A DNA stretch of 64,000 nt from DATBGO01 sp963695645 (GCA_963695645.1 CAVOHC010000012.1:310001-374000), one strand, 5' to 3'. Numbered from the stretch's first letter, positions 34,054-43,816 are shown. Notes: generated by a model not told the origin, from the sequence alone. Numbers and translations: made by a program.

Positions 34054-36273
34054 GTGGAACTGCCCACCTACACCAACATCTGGCGGATCGAGAAACGGCT
34101 CTACAAGTTGTATGACTTTCGGCTGCCCATGCCGCTTCCGCTCGGCCAGATCGCGGTATTCACGGCCATTGTCGTGCCTTACGTGGTCGTCCTCGCGCTC
34201 CTGGGCGTCCCGTTCAGCCACACCCTGCTCTGGCTCTATGTGCTGCCACCCGGCGTGCTTACATGGCTCGCGACCCGGCCGGTCCTTGAGAGCAAACGGC
34301 TGCCGGAGTTGGTCGCCTCGCAGCTGCGTTACCTGGGTGAGCCGCGGACCTGGTGCCGGATGGCGCCGCTAGCGGAGAAGGATGAGGTTGTCGTCGCTGC
34401 CCGGGTGTGGCGGCAGCGCCGCCTGATTGACGCAGCCGGGCCCGACCTCCCGGTAGCGGGGAAGGACACGGCATCGGGGGAGGACGCTGGCCAAGACGGC
34501 GGAGACGGCGACGAGGTCTCGCGACGGCCTGAAGCGCCGTCGGCGCTCCCGTCGATCAGGCCGCCGAGGCTTGCCGTGACCGGCGGGACCGAGCGGGTTG
34601 CCGCCGCGACGGCCGCTCTGGCGGGTCACTTGAATGGCAGGAACGGCAGCGGGCGCGCTCATGATGATCCGGCCGCTGGTCAGCGGGCGCTACAGAGGCC
34701 GCAAGCCGGCGGGCCGCACGCCGGCAGGCCGCAAGCCGGCAGGCCGCAAGCCAGGCGGCCGGCCCAGCCGCAGACCATCGTCGGGCAGCAGGGGCCCCCC
34801 CAGCCGCAGGCTCAGGCTCGTCCGCAGGTCCGGGCCTGGCCGCAGGTCACCGCTGTGCCGCACAGCCTGACCCGGCAGCAGCCAACGGCCGGGCCGCAGG
34901 AACCGCCTCCTCGGCAGGCCCCGGCCAAGGAGCAGGCCACCGCATTGCCGCAAACCCCATTGCCGCAAACCCCGCGTCCGGAGCAGGAGGCTTCCGGGCC
35001 GCGGGACCCGGCCCGGCCGGAGGCTTCCGCTGTGCCGCGGGACCCGGCCTGGCCGGAGGCTTCCGCTGTGCCGCGGGACCCGGCCTGGCCGGAGGCTTCC
35101 GCTGTGCCGCGGGACCCGGCCCGGCCGGAGGCTTCCGCTGTGCCGCGGGACCCGGCCCGGCCGGAGGCTTCCGCTGTGCCGCGGGACCCGGCCCGCTCGG
35201 AAGCCCCCGCTATACCGCCGGGCACGGCCCGGCCGCAGGCTGCCTCGCCGCCGCAAGCTCCGGTTCCGCCGCAGGCCAGGCCGATCGTGACCGTGATCGA
35301 GGAGAGGTCCGCCGAGCGCCCGTTGCGGATGATCGAGCGCGCGCTTGGCAGCCCGGCCGAGCGCCGCGCCGAAGGCTGGCATGATCGCGTAGTGGTTGTG
35401 CCGGGCGGTCATCGTCCGGGCCAGCCTGACCAGCAGCAGCGCGACCGCGCGCGCGCCCGGCTGCCGATCGGGGGCACCCGCCGGATTGTTGTCCTCGGCT
35501 GCACCGTGGGCGCGGGGCAGAGCGTAACGACGCTGAGAACCGGAGAGCTGCTGGCCAGCCTGCGCGACGAACCAGTCGCTGTGCTAGACCTGAACCCCGG
35601 CAAGAACTCGCTGTCGGAGCGGGCCCGGGTGATGCCGGCCCTGGCCGGGGAGCTTGCCGGGAGCGGGCACGCCAGCGCTCAGCACGTGCCCGCGCCGTCG
35701 CGGCTTGAGGTGATCACGAGCCAGGCCGAGGACGTGACCGCGTCCAGTGCAGATCCGGGCGCGCCTGGCGCGGTTGCCGATGCCGCCCAGATCTTCGAGC
35801 TCCTTGCTGCGCGGTATGCCCTCACGCTGGCTGATCCGGCCGCATCAGCGGTGCCGCGGGTGCTTTCGGTCGCGGACCAGCTTCTGCTCGTCGCGCCCGC
35901 AAGCTCGGAGGCGGCAAGCGCGATCGCCATGACGATGGAGTGGCTGGAAGCCCATGGGCACGCCAGGCTTGCCGAAGGCTCGATTGCGGTGCTCAACGGC
36001 GTGAGCAAGCACACCATGACCCACGTTGAGCAGGCCGAGGCCATGGCCGTGGGCCGGTGCCGGGCGATCATCCGGGTGCCCTGGGATGATCAGCTCGGGC
36101 ACCTGGCGATGCCGCATCCCGGGCATAACGATTCCCTCGGTCCGGAGCACCGGCATGCTGCCGGGCTCGCCAGCGCATCGGCTGAGCGCGCGGAGCGCGC
36201 TTACACCGCTCTGGCCGGAATGCTGGTCGCAAGCATGGCAGCCGCGCCGGAGCTACGGAGGGCGGGGCTATGA
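34054..36273 (+). CDS. TcpE-family protein fused to a MinD/ParA-like domain with degenerate Walker A
   Basis: 739 aa in three parts. Residues 1-115 are TcpE/ConD-like: TNIWRIEKRLYKLYDFRLPM, two membrane helices (about 28-70) and a PRTWCRM segment; TcpE is a conserved conjugation pore component. Residues ~125-410 are disordered and rich in Pro, Gln and Arg, including six 12-residue (R/W)PEASAVPRDPA repeats. Residues ~470-739 resemble MinD/EspI-type P-loop ATPases (RRIVVLGCTVGAGQSVTTLR, PVAVLDLNPGKNSL, ADQLLLVAPASSEAASAI). The Walker A should end in GK(S/T) but reads GAGQS (Gln489), so ATP hydrolysis is doubtful. GTG start with aaggagat upstream. The domain may target or regulate the pore (inference). 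Confidence 0.7.
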   Translation: MELPTYTNIWRIEKRLYKLYDFRLPMPLPLGQIAVFTAIVVPYVVVLALLGVPFSHTLLWLYVLPPGVLTWLATRPVLESKRLPELVASQLRYLGEPRTWCRMAPLAEKDEVVVAARVWRQRRLIDAAGPDLPVAGKDTASGEDAGQDGGDGDEVSRRPEAPSALPSIRPPRLAVTGGTERVAAATAALAGHLNGRNGSGRAHDDPAAGQRALQRPQAGGPHAGRPQAGRPQARRPAQPQTIVGQQGPPQPQAQARPQVRAWPQVTAVPHSLTRQQPTAGPQEPPPRQAPAKEQATALPQTPLPQTPRPEQEASGPRDPARPEASAVPRDPAWPEASAVPRDPAWPEASAVPRDPARPEASAVPRDPARPEASAVPRDPARSEAPAIPPGTARPQAASPPQAPVPPQARPIVTVIEERSAERPLRMIERALGSPAERRAEGWHDRVVVVPGGHRPGQPDQQQRDRARARLPIGGTRRIVVLGCTVGAGQSVTTLRTGELLASLRDEPVAVLDLNPGKNSLSERARVMPALAGELAGSGHASAQHVPAPSRLEVITSQAEDVTASSADPGAPGAVADAAQIFELLAARYALTLADPAASAVPRVLSVADQLLLVAPASSEAASAIAMTMEWLEAHGHARLAEGSIAVLNGVSKHTMTHVEQAEAMAVGRCRAIIRVPWDDQLGHLAMPHPGHNDSLGPEHRHAAGLASASAERAERAYTALAGMLVASMAAAPELRRAGL
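35010..35225. repeat. 36-bp tandem repeat, about six copies
   Basis: Head-to-tail units beginning ccggaggcttccgctgtgcc and coding in frame for 12-residue repeats (R/W)PEASAVPRDPA in the TcpE-MinD linker. A weaker 18-bp repeat (QAGRP) precedes it at 34690-34760. Confidence 0.88.
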
Positions 36274-36325
36274 CCTGCCAGGCCGGGTACGCCTGGGCGG
36301 TACGAGTCCGGTCCGGCGCGCCACG

Positions 36326-38863
36326 ATGAGCGGGCAGAGCGCAGGACGAAGCCGCCTGTCGGTTCGTTATTTCGACGACCGGATCTTGCTCAGCGAGACC
36401 CACGCCTGGGCCTACTATCGCCTGCCGACGGTGTCTTATGAGTTCACCACGCCGCAGGAGCGGGAGGCGCTCGCGATCAACATAACGGTCGCGCTGGCGG
36501 CGATCAGGATGGCCGATGCCGAGGTGCACCTCAGGATCGCGCACCGCCAATATCCCGCGGCCGAGTGGGCGACCGAGCTGGATTCTACTTCCGACGGAGG
36601 TCCTGGCTGGCTGGATTACCTGGACGGGATGTACCGGCACGTCTGGGCTAAGGACTTCTGGACCAAGGAGGTCTACCTGGGCGTCCGGCTGGGCCAGCGC
36701 GGCATGCGTGCGCAGCTATCGGGGGGCGTTTTCTCTCAGTTCATCAACGCCTACCGGACCAGCGAGCAGGCATTGGGCCTGCAGGACGAGGCGATAAACG
36801 CTGGCGAGATCGCGAAGTGGACCGAGCAGGCCGAGCGGCTTGGCAGGGCGCTTGGTGCCAGCGCGCTGGCTGCCCGGCACGCTAGCTCGGGTGACCTCAG
36901 CTGGCTGTTCAGGCACGCGCTGGCCGGATCGCTTGGGGACCCGCCTGCCTCGGCAGTCAAGCGGCGCAAGTGGGGCGCCGGCGAGGTCGAGGCACTTGTC
37001 GAGGGCCAGGTACATAACGCGCGCGCGCTGCTCAAGCTGGAGCATCCGACGGGAGAATCGTACGCGGCGTTCCTCTCCTTCGCCCGGTTCCCCGATGTCA
37101 TGTACTTCCCCGACAGCGAGCCCTGGCTGCATTACGCGGACGCGCTGCCATTCCCCGTTGAGGCAAGCCTGCGGATGAAGCTGATCCCGCCGGCCCGGGC
37201 GAGCAAGGACGTGAGCCGCAGGCTCGCGCATGCCAGGGACATGGACGCCCATATCAGGGAGGCAGGCGCCGAGCTGCCGATCGCGCTGGCCGAGCAGATC
37301 GAGGCGGCCAGGCTGCTTGAGCACGGCATTACCAAAGAGCGGCTGCCGTTTGTCTACGGCTGGCACCGGCTGATGGTGACGGCACCGTCGAGGGAACTGT
37401 GCGTCCGGCGGGCGGAGGCCGTCGTCGAGCACTTTCGGGACGCCGGGATCGATGTGGTCAACTCCACTGGCGACCAGTTCTCGCTGCTTCGCGAATCACT
37501 GCCAGGCGACAGGGTCCGGCTCAACTCCTATCTGCAGCGCCAGCCGCTGTACACGATCGCGGGCGGGATGCCGACGGCAACCGTAGATCTCGGCGACCGG
37601 GACGTCGCCGGCGCTGGCTGGATCGGCCCCTACATCGGCGAGACGCTGGGGCGGGCCAGGTCGGTGGTTCATTTCGACCCGCTGGTCGCCGCCGCCCGCA
37701 ACCGCCCGACCGCGGTCGCGGTCACCGGCGAGCCCGGAGGGGGCAAGACCACCCTGGCGCTGCTGCTCATCCTGCAGCTCGCACTCCGTGGCGTGACGGT
37801 CGCTGTCATCGATCCGAAGGGCGACGCTGAGTCGCTGGTGTCGCTGTTGCAAGGACGGGGCCGTCAGGCCAGGGTGCTGCCGCTCGGCAGTGCCGCTCCC
37901 GGCTTGCTCGACCCGTTCTCGTTCGGCGACGAGCTTGCCGAACGGCGCACGATGGCGACCGAGACGCTGCGGCTGCTGCTGCCCAGGATGAGCGAGGAGC
38001 GGGAGAGCGCGATGATCCAGGCGGTCGGCGCCGTCGCCGGCGGTGAGCAGCCCAGCCTGGGCAAGGTGGTCTCGCATCTGGAGCGCTCGGCAGACCCGGC
38101 CTCGATGAACCTGGGCGCGGTACTGCGATCAATGTCGGAGATGCGGCTGGCGAAACTGTGTTTCGCGCCGTCGGGCGGCCAGGGCATCGACGCTGCAGGA
38201 TGGACAACGGTGTTCACGCTGGCCGGGCTCACCCTGCCGGATGCCGGGACGAAACGCGACGACTATTCCTACGAGCAGCGGCTCTCGGTGGCCTTGCTCT
38301 ACCTGGTGTCACAGTTCGCCCGGCGGCTGCTGAACGGAATGGACCGCAGGCTGCCGAAAGCAATTTTCCTCGACGAGGCGTGGGCCATCACCTCGACGCC
38401 CCAGGGGGCGAAGCTGATTCCCGAGGTGTCCCGGATGGGCAGGTCCCGCAACACTGCCCTGATCCTGGTCTCGCAGAACGCGGGCGACCTGCTCAACGAG
38501 CAGGTCACGAACTGTATCTCCGGGGTCTTCGCGTTCAGGTCCTCGGAACGGGCCGAGGTCGCGAACGTGATGGCCCTGCTCGGTATCGAGCCGTCCGATG
38601 AGCACAAGGCCGCGCTTCGGGGGCTCGGCAATGGCGAGTGCATCTTCCGTGACCTGGACGGCCGTGCGGGCCGGGTCGGGATCGACCTGATCTCCGATGA
38701 GCTGCGCCGGTCGCTTGATACCAACCCGACTCGCGCCAGGCCGGACGAGGGTGCCGTGCCGGTCTCCGTGGGTGCCCCGCCTGCGGCAGGCGCGCAGTTT
38801 GCCGGGCTAATGCCCGGTGACAAGGCGGCCGCCCCGCCTGGTCCATACCAGCCGGCAGGCTAG
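36326..38863 (+). CDS. VirB4/ConE-type ATPase of a type IV secretion-like system
   Basis: 845 aa. The N-terminal half (1-440) is the VirB4 membrane-associating region (RYFDDRILLSETHAWAYYRL, then LLKLEHPTGESYAAFLSFAR). The C-terminal P-loop domain has Walker A GEPGGGKTT (468-476, Lys474), VAVIDPKGDAESL, Walker B AIFLDEAW (679-686) and the glutamine switch SQNAGDLLN. VirB4 proteins power pore assembly and substrate transfer. All catalytic residues are present, so the motor should work. ATG at 36326 gives the expected N-terminus; the frame is open to 36026 within the preceding gene. Ribosome site weak. It lies 52 bp after the TcpE fusion gene. Confidence 0.9.
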   Translation: MSGQSAGRSRLSVRYFDDRILLSETHAWAYYRLPTVSYEFTTPQEREALAINITVALAAIRMADAEVHLRIAHRQYPAAEWATELDSTSDGGPGWLDYLDGMYRHVWAKDFWTKEVYLGVRLGQRGMRAQLSGGVFSQFINAYRTSEQALGLQDEAINAGEIAKWTEQAERLGRALGASALAARHASSGDLSWLFRHALAGSLGDPPASAVKRRKWGAGEVEALVEGQVHNARALLKLEHPTGESYAAFLSFARFPDVMYFPDSEPWLHYADALPFPVEASLRMKLIPPARASKDVSRRLAHARDMDAHIREAGAELPIALAEQIEAARLLEHGITKERLPFVYGWHRLMVTAPSRELCVRRAEAVVEHFRDAGIDVVNSTGDQFSLLRESLPGDRVRLNSYLQRQPLYTIAGGMPTATVDLGDRDVAGAGWIGPYIGETLGRARSVVHFDPLVAAARNRPTAVAVTGEPGGGKTTLALLLILQLALRGVTVAVIDPKGDAESLVSLLQGRGRQARVLPLGSAAPGLLDPFSFGDELAERRTMATETLRLLLPRMSEERESAMIQAVGAVAGGEQPSLGKVVSHLERSADPASMNLGAVLRSMSEMRLAKLCFAPSGGQGIDAAGWTTVFTLAGLTLPDAGTKRDDYSYEQRLSVALLYLVSQFARRLLNGMDRRLPKAIFLDEAWAITSTPQGAKLIPEVSRMGRSRNTALILVSQNAGDLLNEQVTNCISGVFAFRSSERAEVANVMALLGIEPSDEHKAALRGLGNGECIFRDLDGRAGRVGIDLISDELRRSLDTNPTRARPDEGAVPVSVGAPPAAGAQFAGLMPGDKAAAPPGPYQPAG

Positions 38864-38905
38864 CGGTGCACTGAACGCAGAGACACCCCCCCAGGAGCCC
38901 CCCCG

Positions 38906-41834
38906 ATGCTCAGACCTCGCCGCCTTAGCTGCCGGATCGCGCTAGTGCTTGCCGCGCTCGCGATCCTGCTCGGCGTGCCGCGTTCCGGTCACCCGGCAGC
39001 GCGCCAGGATTCGGCGCGACAGCCGGTGGCTGCGGTCACCCTGGCGGCCCGGTCACCGGCCGTCACGGGCGGTATCTGCTCAGTGCCGGGGATCGGCGAC
39101 ATCGGGAGCCTCGTCGGATTCTGCCAGGCGGGCCAGTCCGGTCTCACTGGTGACCTCAACAACATCTGCAAGCCTTCGCTGCCCAGCCCCGAGCTCGCGA
39201 ATTCCGGGGTCGACTCGCTGGTCAGGCCGGTCGCGGCGCCCGGGCCGCGCATTGGAACGCTGTATGACAACTACGGGACGTCGGGAGACTTCTGGGCAGC
39301 GACGAACCTGCAGTGCTCCGACATGACCTCGCTGATCGGCAACAACGTCGCGAGCATGGTGTTTGACGTCGCGAAATCGATCGACCGGGTCATTATCAGC
39401 GTCTACCAGTCCGCTGCCAGCGAGGGCATTCTCAGCTGGCTCACCAGCGTCGTTGACAAGCTGATCACCAGCCTCGGCAACGCCATCTACTTCCCCTACC
39501 TGGCCATCGTCGTCATCATCGGGGCGATCTGGCTGGCATGGCAGGGGCTGATCCGCAAGCGCGGGACACGCACCATCGAGGGAACCATCTGGATGGTCGT
39601 GGCCTGCGTGGCCGCAATCTGGCTCATTGGCAGGCCCGCCGATTTCACCGGAATCGGCAAGTCGGTGTCGGATGGCATCAGCCAGACGCTCAACGTCGCG
39701 TTCTCCAGGCTGCCCAGCCCCGGCCAGAGCAACTGCCTGCCGGTACAGCGCAATGATCCGCAGGTCCGGCCGGTCACCTACAACTACGCCTCGGGAAACG
39801 GCGTTGTCGACCAGAACGCCAACGAGCTGTGGACGGTGCTCGTCTGCAAGCCCTGGCTTGACGGTGAGTTCGGCACTACCAACTTCGCCACCGCGCAAGG
39901 CGGCGCGCAGACCCCGGTGAACGCCTACGCCAGGCAGTTGCTGTGGGCGCAGGCCGTCGCGATGAACGAGAAACCGACCCCCGCGCTGATCCAGGCGAAG
40001 CAGGCGAGCTATGCGGGGATAGCCAGCGACATTCAGCAAAATAATCCGGGCATCTACCCGCTTTTCCAGGGCAAGCAATGGACCACGCGGCTGGAGATCG
40101 CGTTTGCCGCCCTATTCGCCGCAGCGGTGGCCGGCATCCTCGTTCTGTTGATCGCCGTCACGCTGATCTTGTTGAAGCTCGGTTTCCTGCTACTGCTCGT
40201 CGTCGGCCCGTTCTTCCTGCTAATCGGCACGCACCCGGGATTCGGCCGGATCGTTGCCGTGCGCTGGTTCGAGATGCTGGTCGGAGTACTGCTGAAACAG
40301 GCAGCAGTCGCCCTGGTGCTGAGCGTGCTGCTGTATGCGTACTCGTTGATCATGGGGACGAGCGACGCGGTGCTGCCATGGGGTTTCAAGATCCTGATGA
40401 TTGCGCTCGTCACGGTCGCGGTCTTCATCTATCGCAGGCCGTTCCAGCATCTTTTCTCGGCTGTCGGGTACGGGATGATCGGTTCCAGCGAGCGCGCGGA
40501 GGTCAGCCTCAGCCGGGCCGGCACGTCAGCGCGCGGCAACACACTGGCCGCCGCCGCCGTGGCGGTACCCGCGTTCGCCGCCTACCGCGCAGCCAGGTCG
40601 GCACGGCGGAGCCCCGCGCAAGCAGCAAGCCTCACTTCCGTCCGCCCGGGCAGCGGCGCGGCCGTCCCGGCCGGATCGGCCGCCGCTGATGACGCCGTGG
40701 ATACCGACCTCGTCGATAGCCGCCTGACCGAAGAGGGAAGCGGTGTAGCCGGGACCGCGGCTTCTGACGGCGGCCGGGCACGCGGTCGTGGCGGCCACGC
40801 TCATCGGACCCGGAGCCTGGCTGCCGCGGGCGATGACGGTGCCGGCCGGACAGCGCCGCCGCTGAACCTGCGGTCCAGGCAGGCGGCCGCACCAGACGGA
40901 GCACCGGGTGCTGCCAATGGTGACGCGGGCCGAGCCGTGGTCGTCGGCGCCGCAGGCACTGTCCGCCGACCGGCCGCTGCCACGAGCGCCGCGCAGCCGC
41001 CTGCCACGGTGCCGCGCCGCGCCTCGTCACCTGCCACGCAGCAATCTCCCGCACGGCAATCTCCCGCACAAGCATCTCCTGGGCAGTCCTCTCCCGCGCC
41101 GCGGCTGCCTGCGGCAGGTTTGTCCAACGGCCATCAGCCGAGAAATGCGGGGCAGACATCACCGTGGCCGGGCGTATCAGGACGGCAGTCACTGGGCGGC
41201 ACACAGCCGGCCCGGTCGGCTGGGCCGCCGCCTGCTGCTCCGCCGGTTCGGTCGGCTGGGCCGCCGCCTGCTGCTCCGCCGGTTCGGTCGGCTGGGCCGC
41301 CGCCTGCTGCTCCGCCGGTTCGGTCGGCTGGGCCGCTGCCTGCTGCTCCGCCGGTTCCGGCTGGCCGCTGCGGCGGCCTCGCCTGCCCGGTCCGCGGGTG
41401 CGTCGTCCGCCGGTTCGGTTCGGTCGGCTGAGCCGCCGCCTGCCGCTCGTCCAGTTCGCGCGGCTGGGCCGCCGTCGGCTGGGCCGCCGTCGGCTGGGCC
41501 GCCGTCGGCCAGGCCGGCTGCTCCGTCGGCGGGCCGGCCGGGACGCCCGGCGTCTTCGTGGCCGGGCGGCACGTCCAGCGGCCGTCAGCCTGCAGCCGCA
41601 CCGCCTGGCGGTCACGTCGGGCGGGTCAGCCAGCCCGCCGCATCCGGGGCGGGTCAGCACGCCACTCCCGGGCCAGCGGGTCAGCACGCTACGTCCGGGC
41701 GAGCCGGCCAGCGGGCCGCTTCCGGGCCGGATCCCGCAGAATCTCCGTCGCCACCGCTTGCCGGGCGCCCCCGAGAGGACCAGCCTGAATCGCCGCGGCC
41801 GTTCTGGCTGCGGCCGCTGAGGCGCCGGAAGTAG
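38906..41834 (+). CDS. VirB6/TcpH (ConG)-type polytopic membrane protein, apparent frameshift in the tail
   Basis: Signal peptide (1-32), then an extracytoplasmic Cys-containing segment. Multiple membrane helices follow at roughly 195-245 and 385-510, with LLVVGPFFLLIGTHPGFGRI and QHLFSAVGYGM typical of TrbL/VirB6/TcpH pore proteins. The tail from about 550 on is low-complexity and cytosolic. The uninterrupted frame ends at a TGA at 41429-41431 (841 aa). Removing one base near 41356-41400 puts the tail in the third frame, where the same kind of Pro/Ala/Ser sequence continues and ends as PRPFWLRPLRRRK at 41832-41834, 9 bp before the next gene. I therefore extend the gene to 41834. Start ATG has caggag 8 nt upstream. 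Confidence 0.7.
41221..41370. repeat. 36-bp tandem repeat, about four copies
   Basis: Units ccgccgcctgctgctccgcc followed by 16 further bases, coding for PPPAAPPVRSAG. The apparent frameshift lies at or just after the last unit, where repeats favour slippage or assembly error. Confidence 0.85.
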
Positions 41835-41843
41835 TCCGGCGAC

Positions 41844-42509
41844 ATGGAACCGACATCAGGCCAGCGGAAGGCAGCTTTCGTCCTGGTAGTGCTTGTCCTG
41901 ACCGGTGTCGGTGCCTATCTTTTCGTGCCGTCAGCTTTTGGTGCGTTCCGCTCCGGCACCGCTAAGCCGTCACGTTCGTCGCTGCCCGGCGCCGTAAAGC
42001 CAGCCAGCACGCCATCGGGCACTGCGGAGACCGCCACTCCGGCGCCGACGGCAACTGCGACCGCCGCCCCCACCGGGTCGGCTGGGTCGGACATTTACCA
42101 GTGGCTCCCGTTCACCCCCGCAGGACTTGCCGCCGCGGCGGGCGTGGCTACGGCGTTCGGTGATGACTACGGGACGTATTCCTACAGCGAGAACGCGACA
42201 GCCTACGTCGGCAAGATGCAGAACCTGATCACTCCGGCGCTGTCCGCGGTGCTTGCCAGCGGCTATGCCGCGCCGGGCGTCGCGAGCTTGCGGACCAGCC
42301 AGAAGCAGGTCGCCACTGGCTCAGCTGCCATCAGCTCGCTGCGAGCCTTCGGCGCGTCAAGCCTGACCTTCGTGGTGACGATCAGCCAGCAGATTACCGA
42401 CACCCAGGGCGGCAGCAAGGCCAGCGAGCCCTACGCGGTGACCGTGACCGGCGGCGGAAGCAGCTGGCAGGTGAGCGATATCGAGCTCGCCGCAGCCGGG
42501 AATCCATGA
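41844..42509 (+). CDS. Membrane-anchored extracytoplasmic protein of the T4SS-like operon, unknown function
   Basis: 221 aa. A membrane helix (about 9-32) is followed by a Thr/Pro/Ala-rich spacer (45-82) and a ~135-residue domain starting IYQWLPFTPAGLAAAAGVA. The domain layout (helix, spacer, one alpha+beta domain ending in SSWQVSDIELA) is reminiscent of a single NTF2-like or Mce-associated domain, but I do not recognise the family. Its stop overlaps the start of the next gene in ATGA, so it is translated together with the cell-wall hydrolase. It is an extra gene compared with the ICEBs1 order. Confidence 0.65.
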   Translation: MEPTSGQRKAAFVLVVLVLTGVGAYLFVPSAFGAFRSGTAKPSRSSLPGAVKPASTPSGTAETATPAPTATATAAPTGSAGSDIYQWLPFTPAGLAAAAGVATAFGDDYGTYSYSENATAYVGKMQNLITPALSAVLASGYAAPGVASLRTSQKQVATGSAAISSLRAFGASSLTFVVTISQQITDTQGGSKASEPYAVTVTGGGSSWQVSDIELAAAGNP

Positions 42510-43624
42510 GGTGGCAGCCCGGCCAGGGCGGCCCTGCCCGCGGGATCGGGCTCGCTATTGCGGGCGCGGGCGTCTTGGTGGTCCTCGGGCTCATCACCGC
42601 CCCGATGCTCATCTTCGGCGGCAGCAACCTGTTCGCCGAATCAAACAGCGCTTGCGCGGCGGCGCAGGCCGGATCGGCGGGACAGCCAGCCGCGAGTACC
42701 GCGGCGCAGGGCTCGATTCCCGCCAACTATCTCGCCCTCTTCCAGGCGATAGGAAAGAAGAACGACGTCCCCTGGGTCATCCTGGCCGGCATCGGCAAGG
42801 TCGAGAGCGACGACGGCCGGTCAACTCTGCCTGGCGTGCGGAGCGGCTCGAACGCATTCGGCGCGGCAGGCCCCATGCAGATCGGCATAGGCGGCGCCGC
42901 AGGCAACACCTGGGGCGGCGCGCCGGTCCATCCGGCCACCGAGCGGGTCAGCGGTGTCGCCACCGATGGTGACGGTGACGGGATCGCGAGCGTCTACGAC
43001 CCGGCTGACGCGATCGCAGGCGCCGCGAAGTACCTGCTCGAACATGGGGTCGTCGACAACGTCGCAGGCGCGATCTTCGCCTACAACCACCTTCAGGCGT
43101 ATGTGCAGGCCGTGCTGCAGTGGGCCAAGCTCTACGCCAGCGGCGGCTACTCAGTCAGCCAGGTCACCGCCGACAGCGCCCCAAGTTGCCTGCCGGGCGT
43201 CGAATCGGCAACGAGCAACGCGGCCCGCACGGCCATCGCTTTCGCGGAGGCCCAACTCGGCAAGCCGTATTTGTGGGGCGGCACGGGCCCGGACGCGTTC
43301 GACTGCTCAGGCTTGGTGATGGAGGCCTACCGGGCGGCCGGAATCAGCATCCCGCGGACGTCGGAGCAGCAATGGCTGTGGGGGCCGCAGGTCCCGGCCA
43401 ATCAGGTCGAGCCCGGGGATCTTGCCTTCTTCGCTGGCTCGGATGGCACCGTCACGGCCCCTGGACATGTCGGCCTGGTTATCGGCCGCGGGATGATGAT
43501 CGAGGCGTATGCCACCGGCTTCCCCATCCGGATCGCGCCCTATACGGGGCGCGGCGCGGTCGGCTTCACCCGGCCGTGGGCACACCGCGGCGCGATACTC
43601 GCCGCCGGTCAGCCAGGTCCCTGA
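42506..43624 (+). CDS. CwlT-like two-domain cell-wall hydrolase (lytic transglycosylase plus NlpC/P60)
   Basis: 372 aa. Membrane anchor or signal at about 14-40. The lytic transglycosylase domain (about 72-215) has GKVESDDG with catalytic Glu100 and GPMQIGIGGAAGNTW. The C-terminal NlpC/P60 endopeptidase domain (about 240-360) has YLWGGTGPDAFDCSGLV (Cys267), GDLAFFAG and PGHVGLVIG (His321). CwlT of ICEBs1 and TcpG/TcpI-type proteins of conjugative plasmids have this arrangement and open peptidoglycan for the mating channel. Last gene of the operon; its ATG overlaps the preceding stop. Confidence 0.87.
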   Translation: MRWQPGQGGPARGIGLAIAGAGVLVVLGLITAPMLIFGGSNLFAESNSACAAAQAGSAGQPAASTAAQGSIPANYLALFQAIGKKNDVPWVILAGIGKVESDDGRSTLPGVRSGSNAFGAAGPMQIGIGGAAGNTWGGAPVHPATERVSGVATDGDGDGIASVYDPADAIAGAAKYLLEHGVVDNVAGAIFAYNHLQAYVQAVLQWAKLYASGGYSVSQVTADSAPSCLPGVESATSNAARTAIAFAEAQLGKPYLWGGTGPDAFDCSGLVMEAYRAAGISIPRTSEQQWLWGPQVPANQVEPGDLAFFAGSDGTVTAPGHVGLVIGRGMMIEAYATGFPIRIAPYTGRGAVGFTRPWAHRGAILAAGQPGP

Positions 43625-43628
43625 CCGG

Positions 43629-43694
43629 CCAGTCCGCCCTGCCAGTCCGCCCTGCCGCCAGTCCGCCCTGCCAGTCCGCCCTGCCAGTCCGCCT
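43629..43694. repeat. 13-bp tandem repeat in the intergenic region
   Basis: Five copies of ccagtccgccctg, with a 3-bp insert after the second and a shortened last copy. The unit is not a multiple of three, fitting non-coding DNA. It lies just after the T4SS-like operon and before the acyl-CoA dehydrogenase gene. Confidence 0.85.
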
Positions 43695-43816
43695 CGATGC
43701 GCCGTACCTTCCGCCCGGTATACCTGGTCCTGCCGCGGGCATCGGGAGCCGCCGCTGACCACGGTGAGCGCACTTCCCGGCGGCCTGTGGCAAGCGGACC
43801 GGATCCAGGAGGCCAG

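Noticed and set aside
32335..43816. Integrated element boundaries around the T4SS-like operon
   Set aside because: No tRNA, integrase or shared direct repeat was found at 32335-32689 or 43625-43816.
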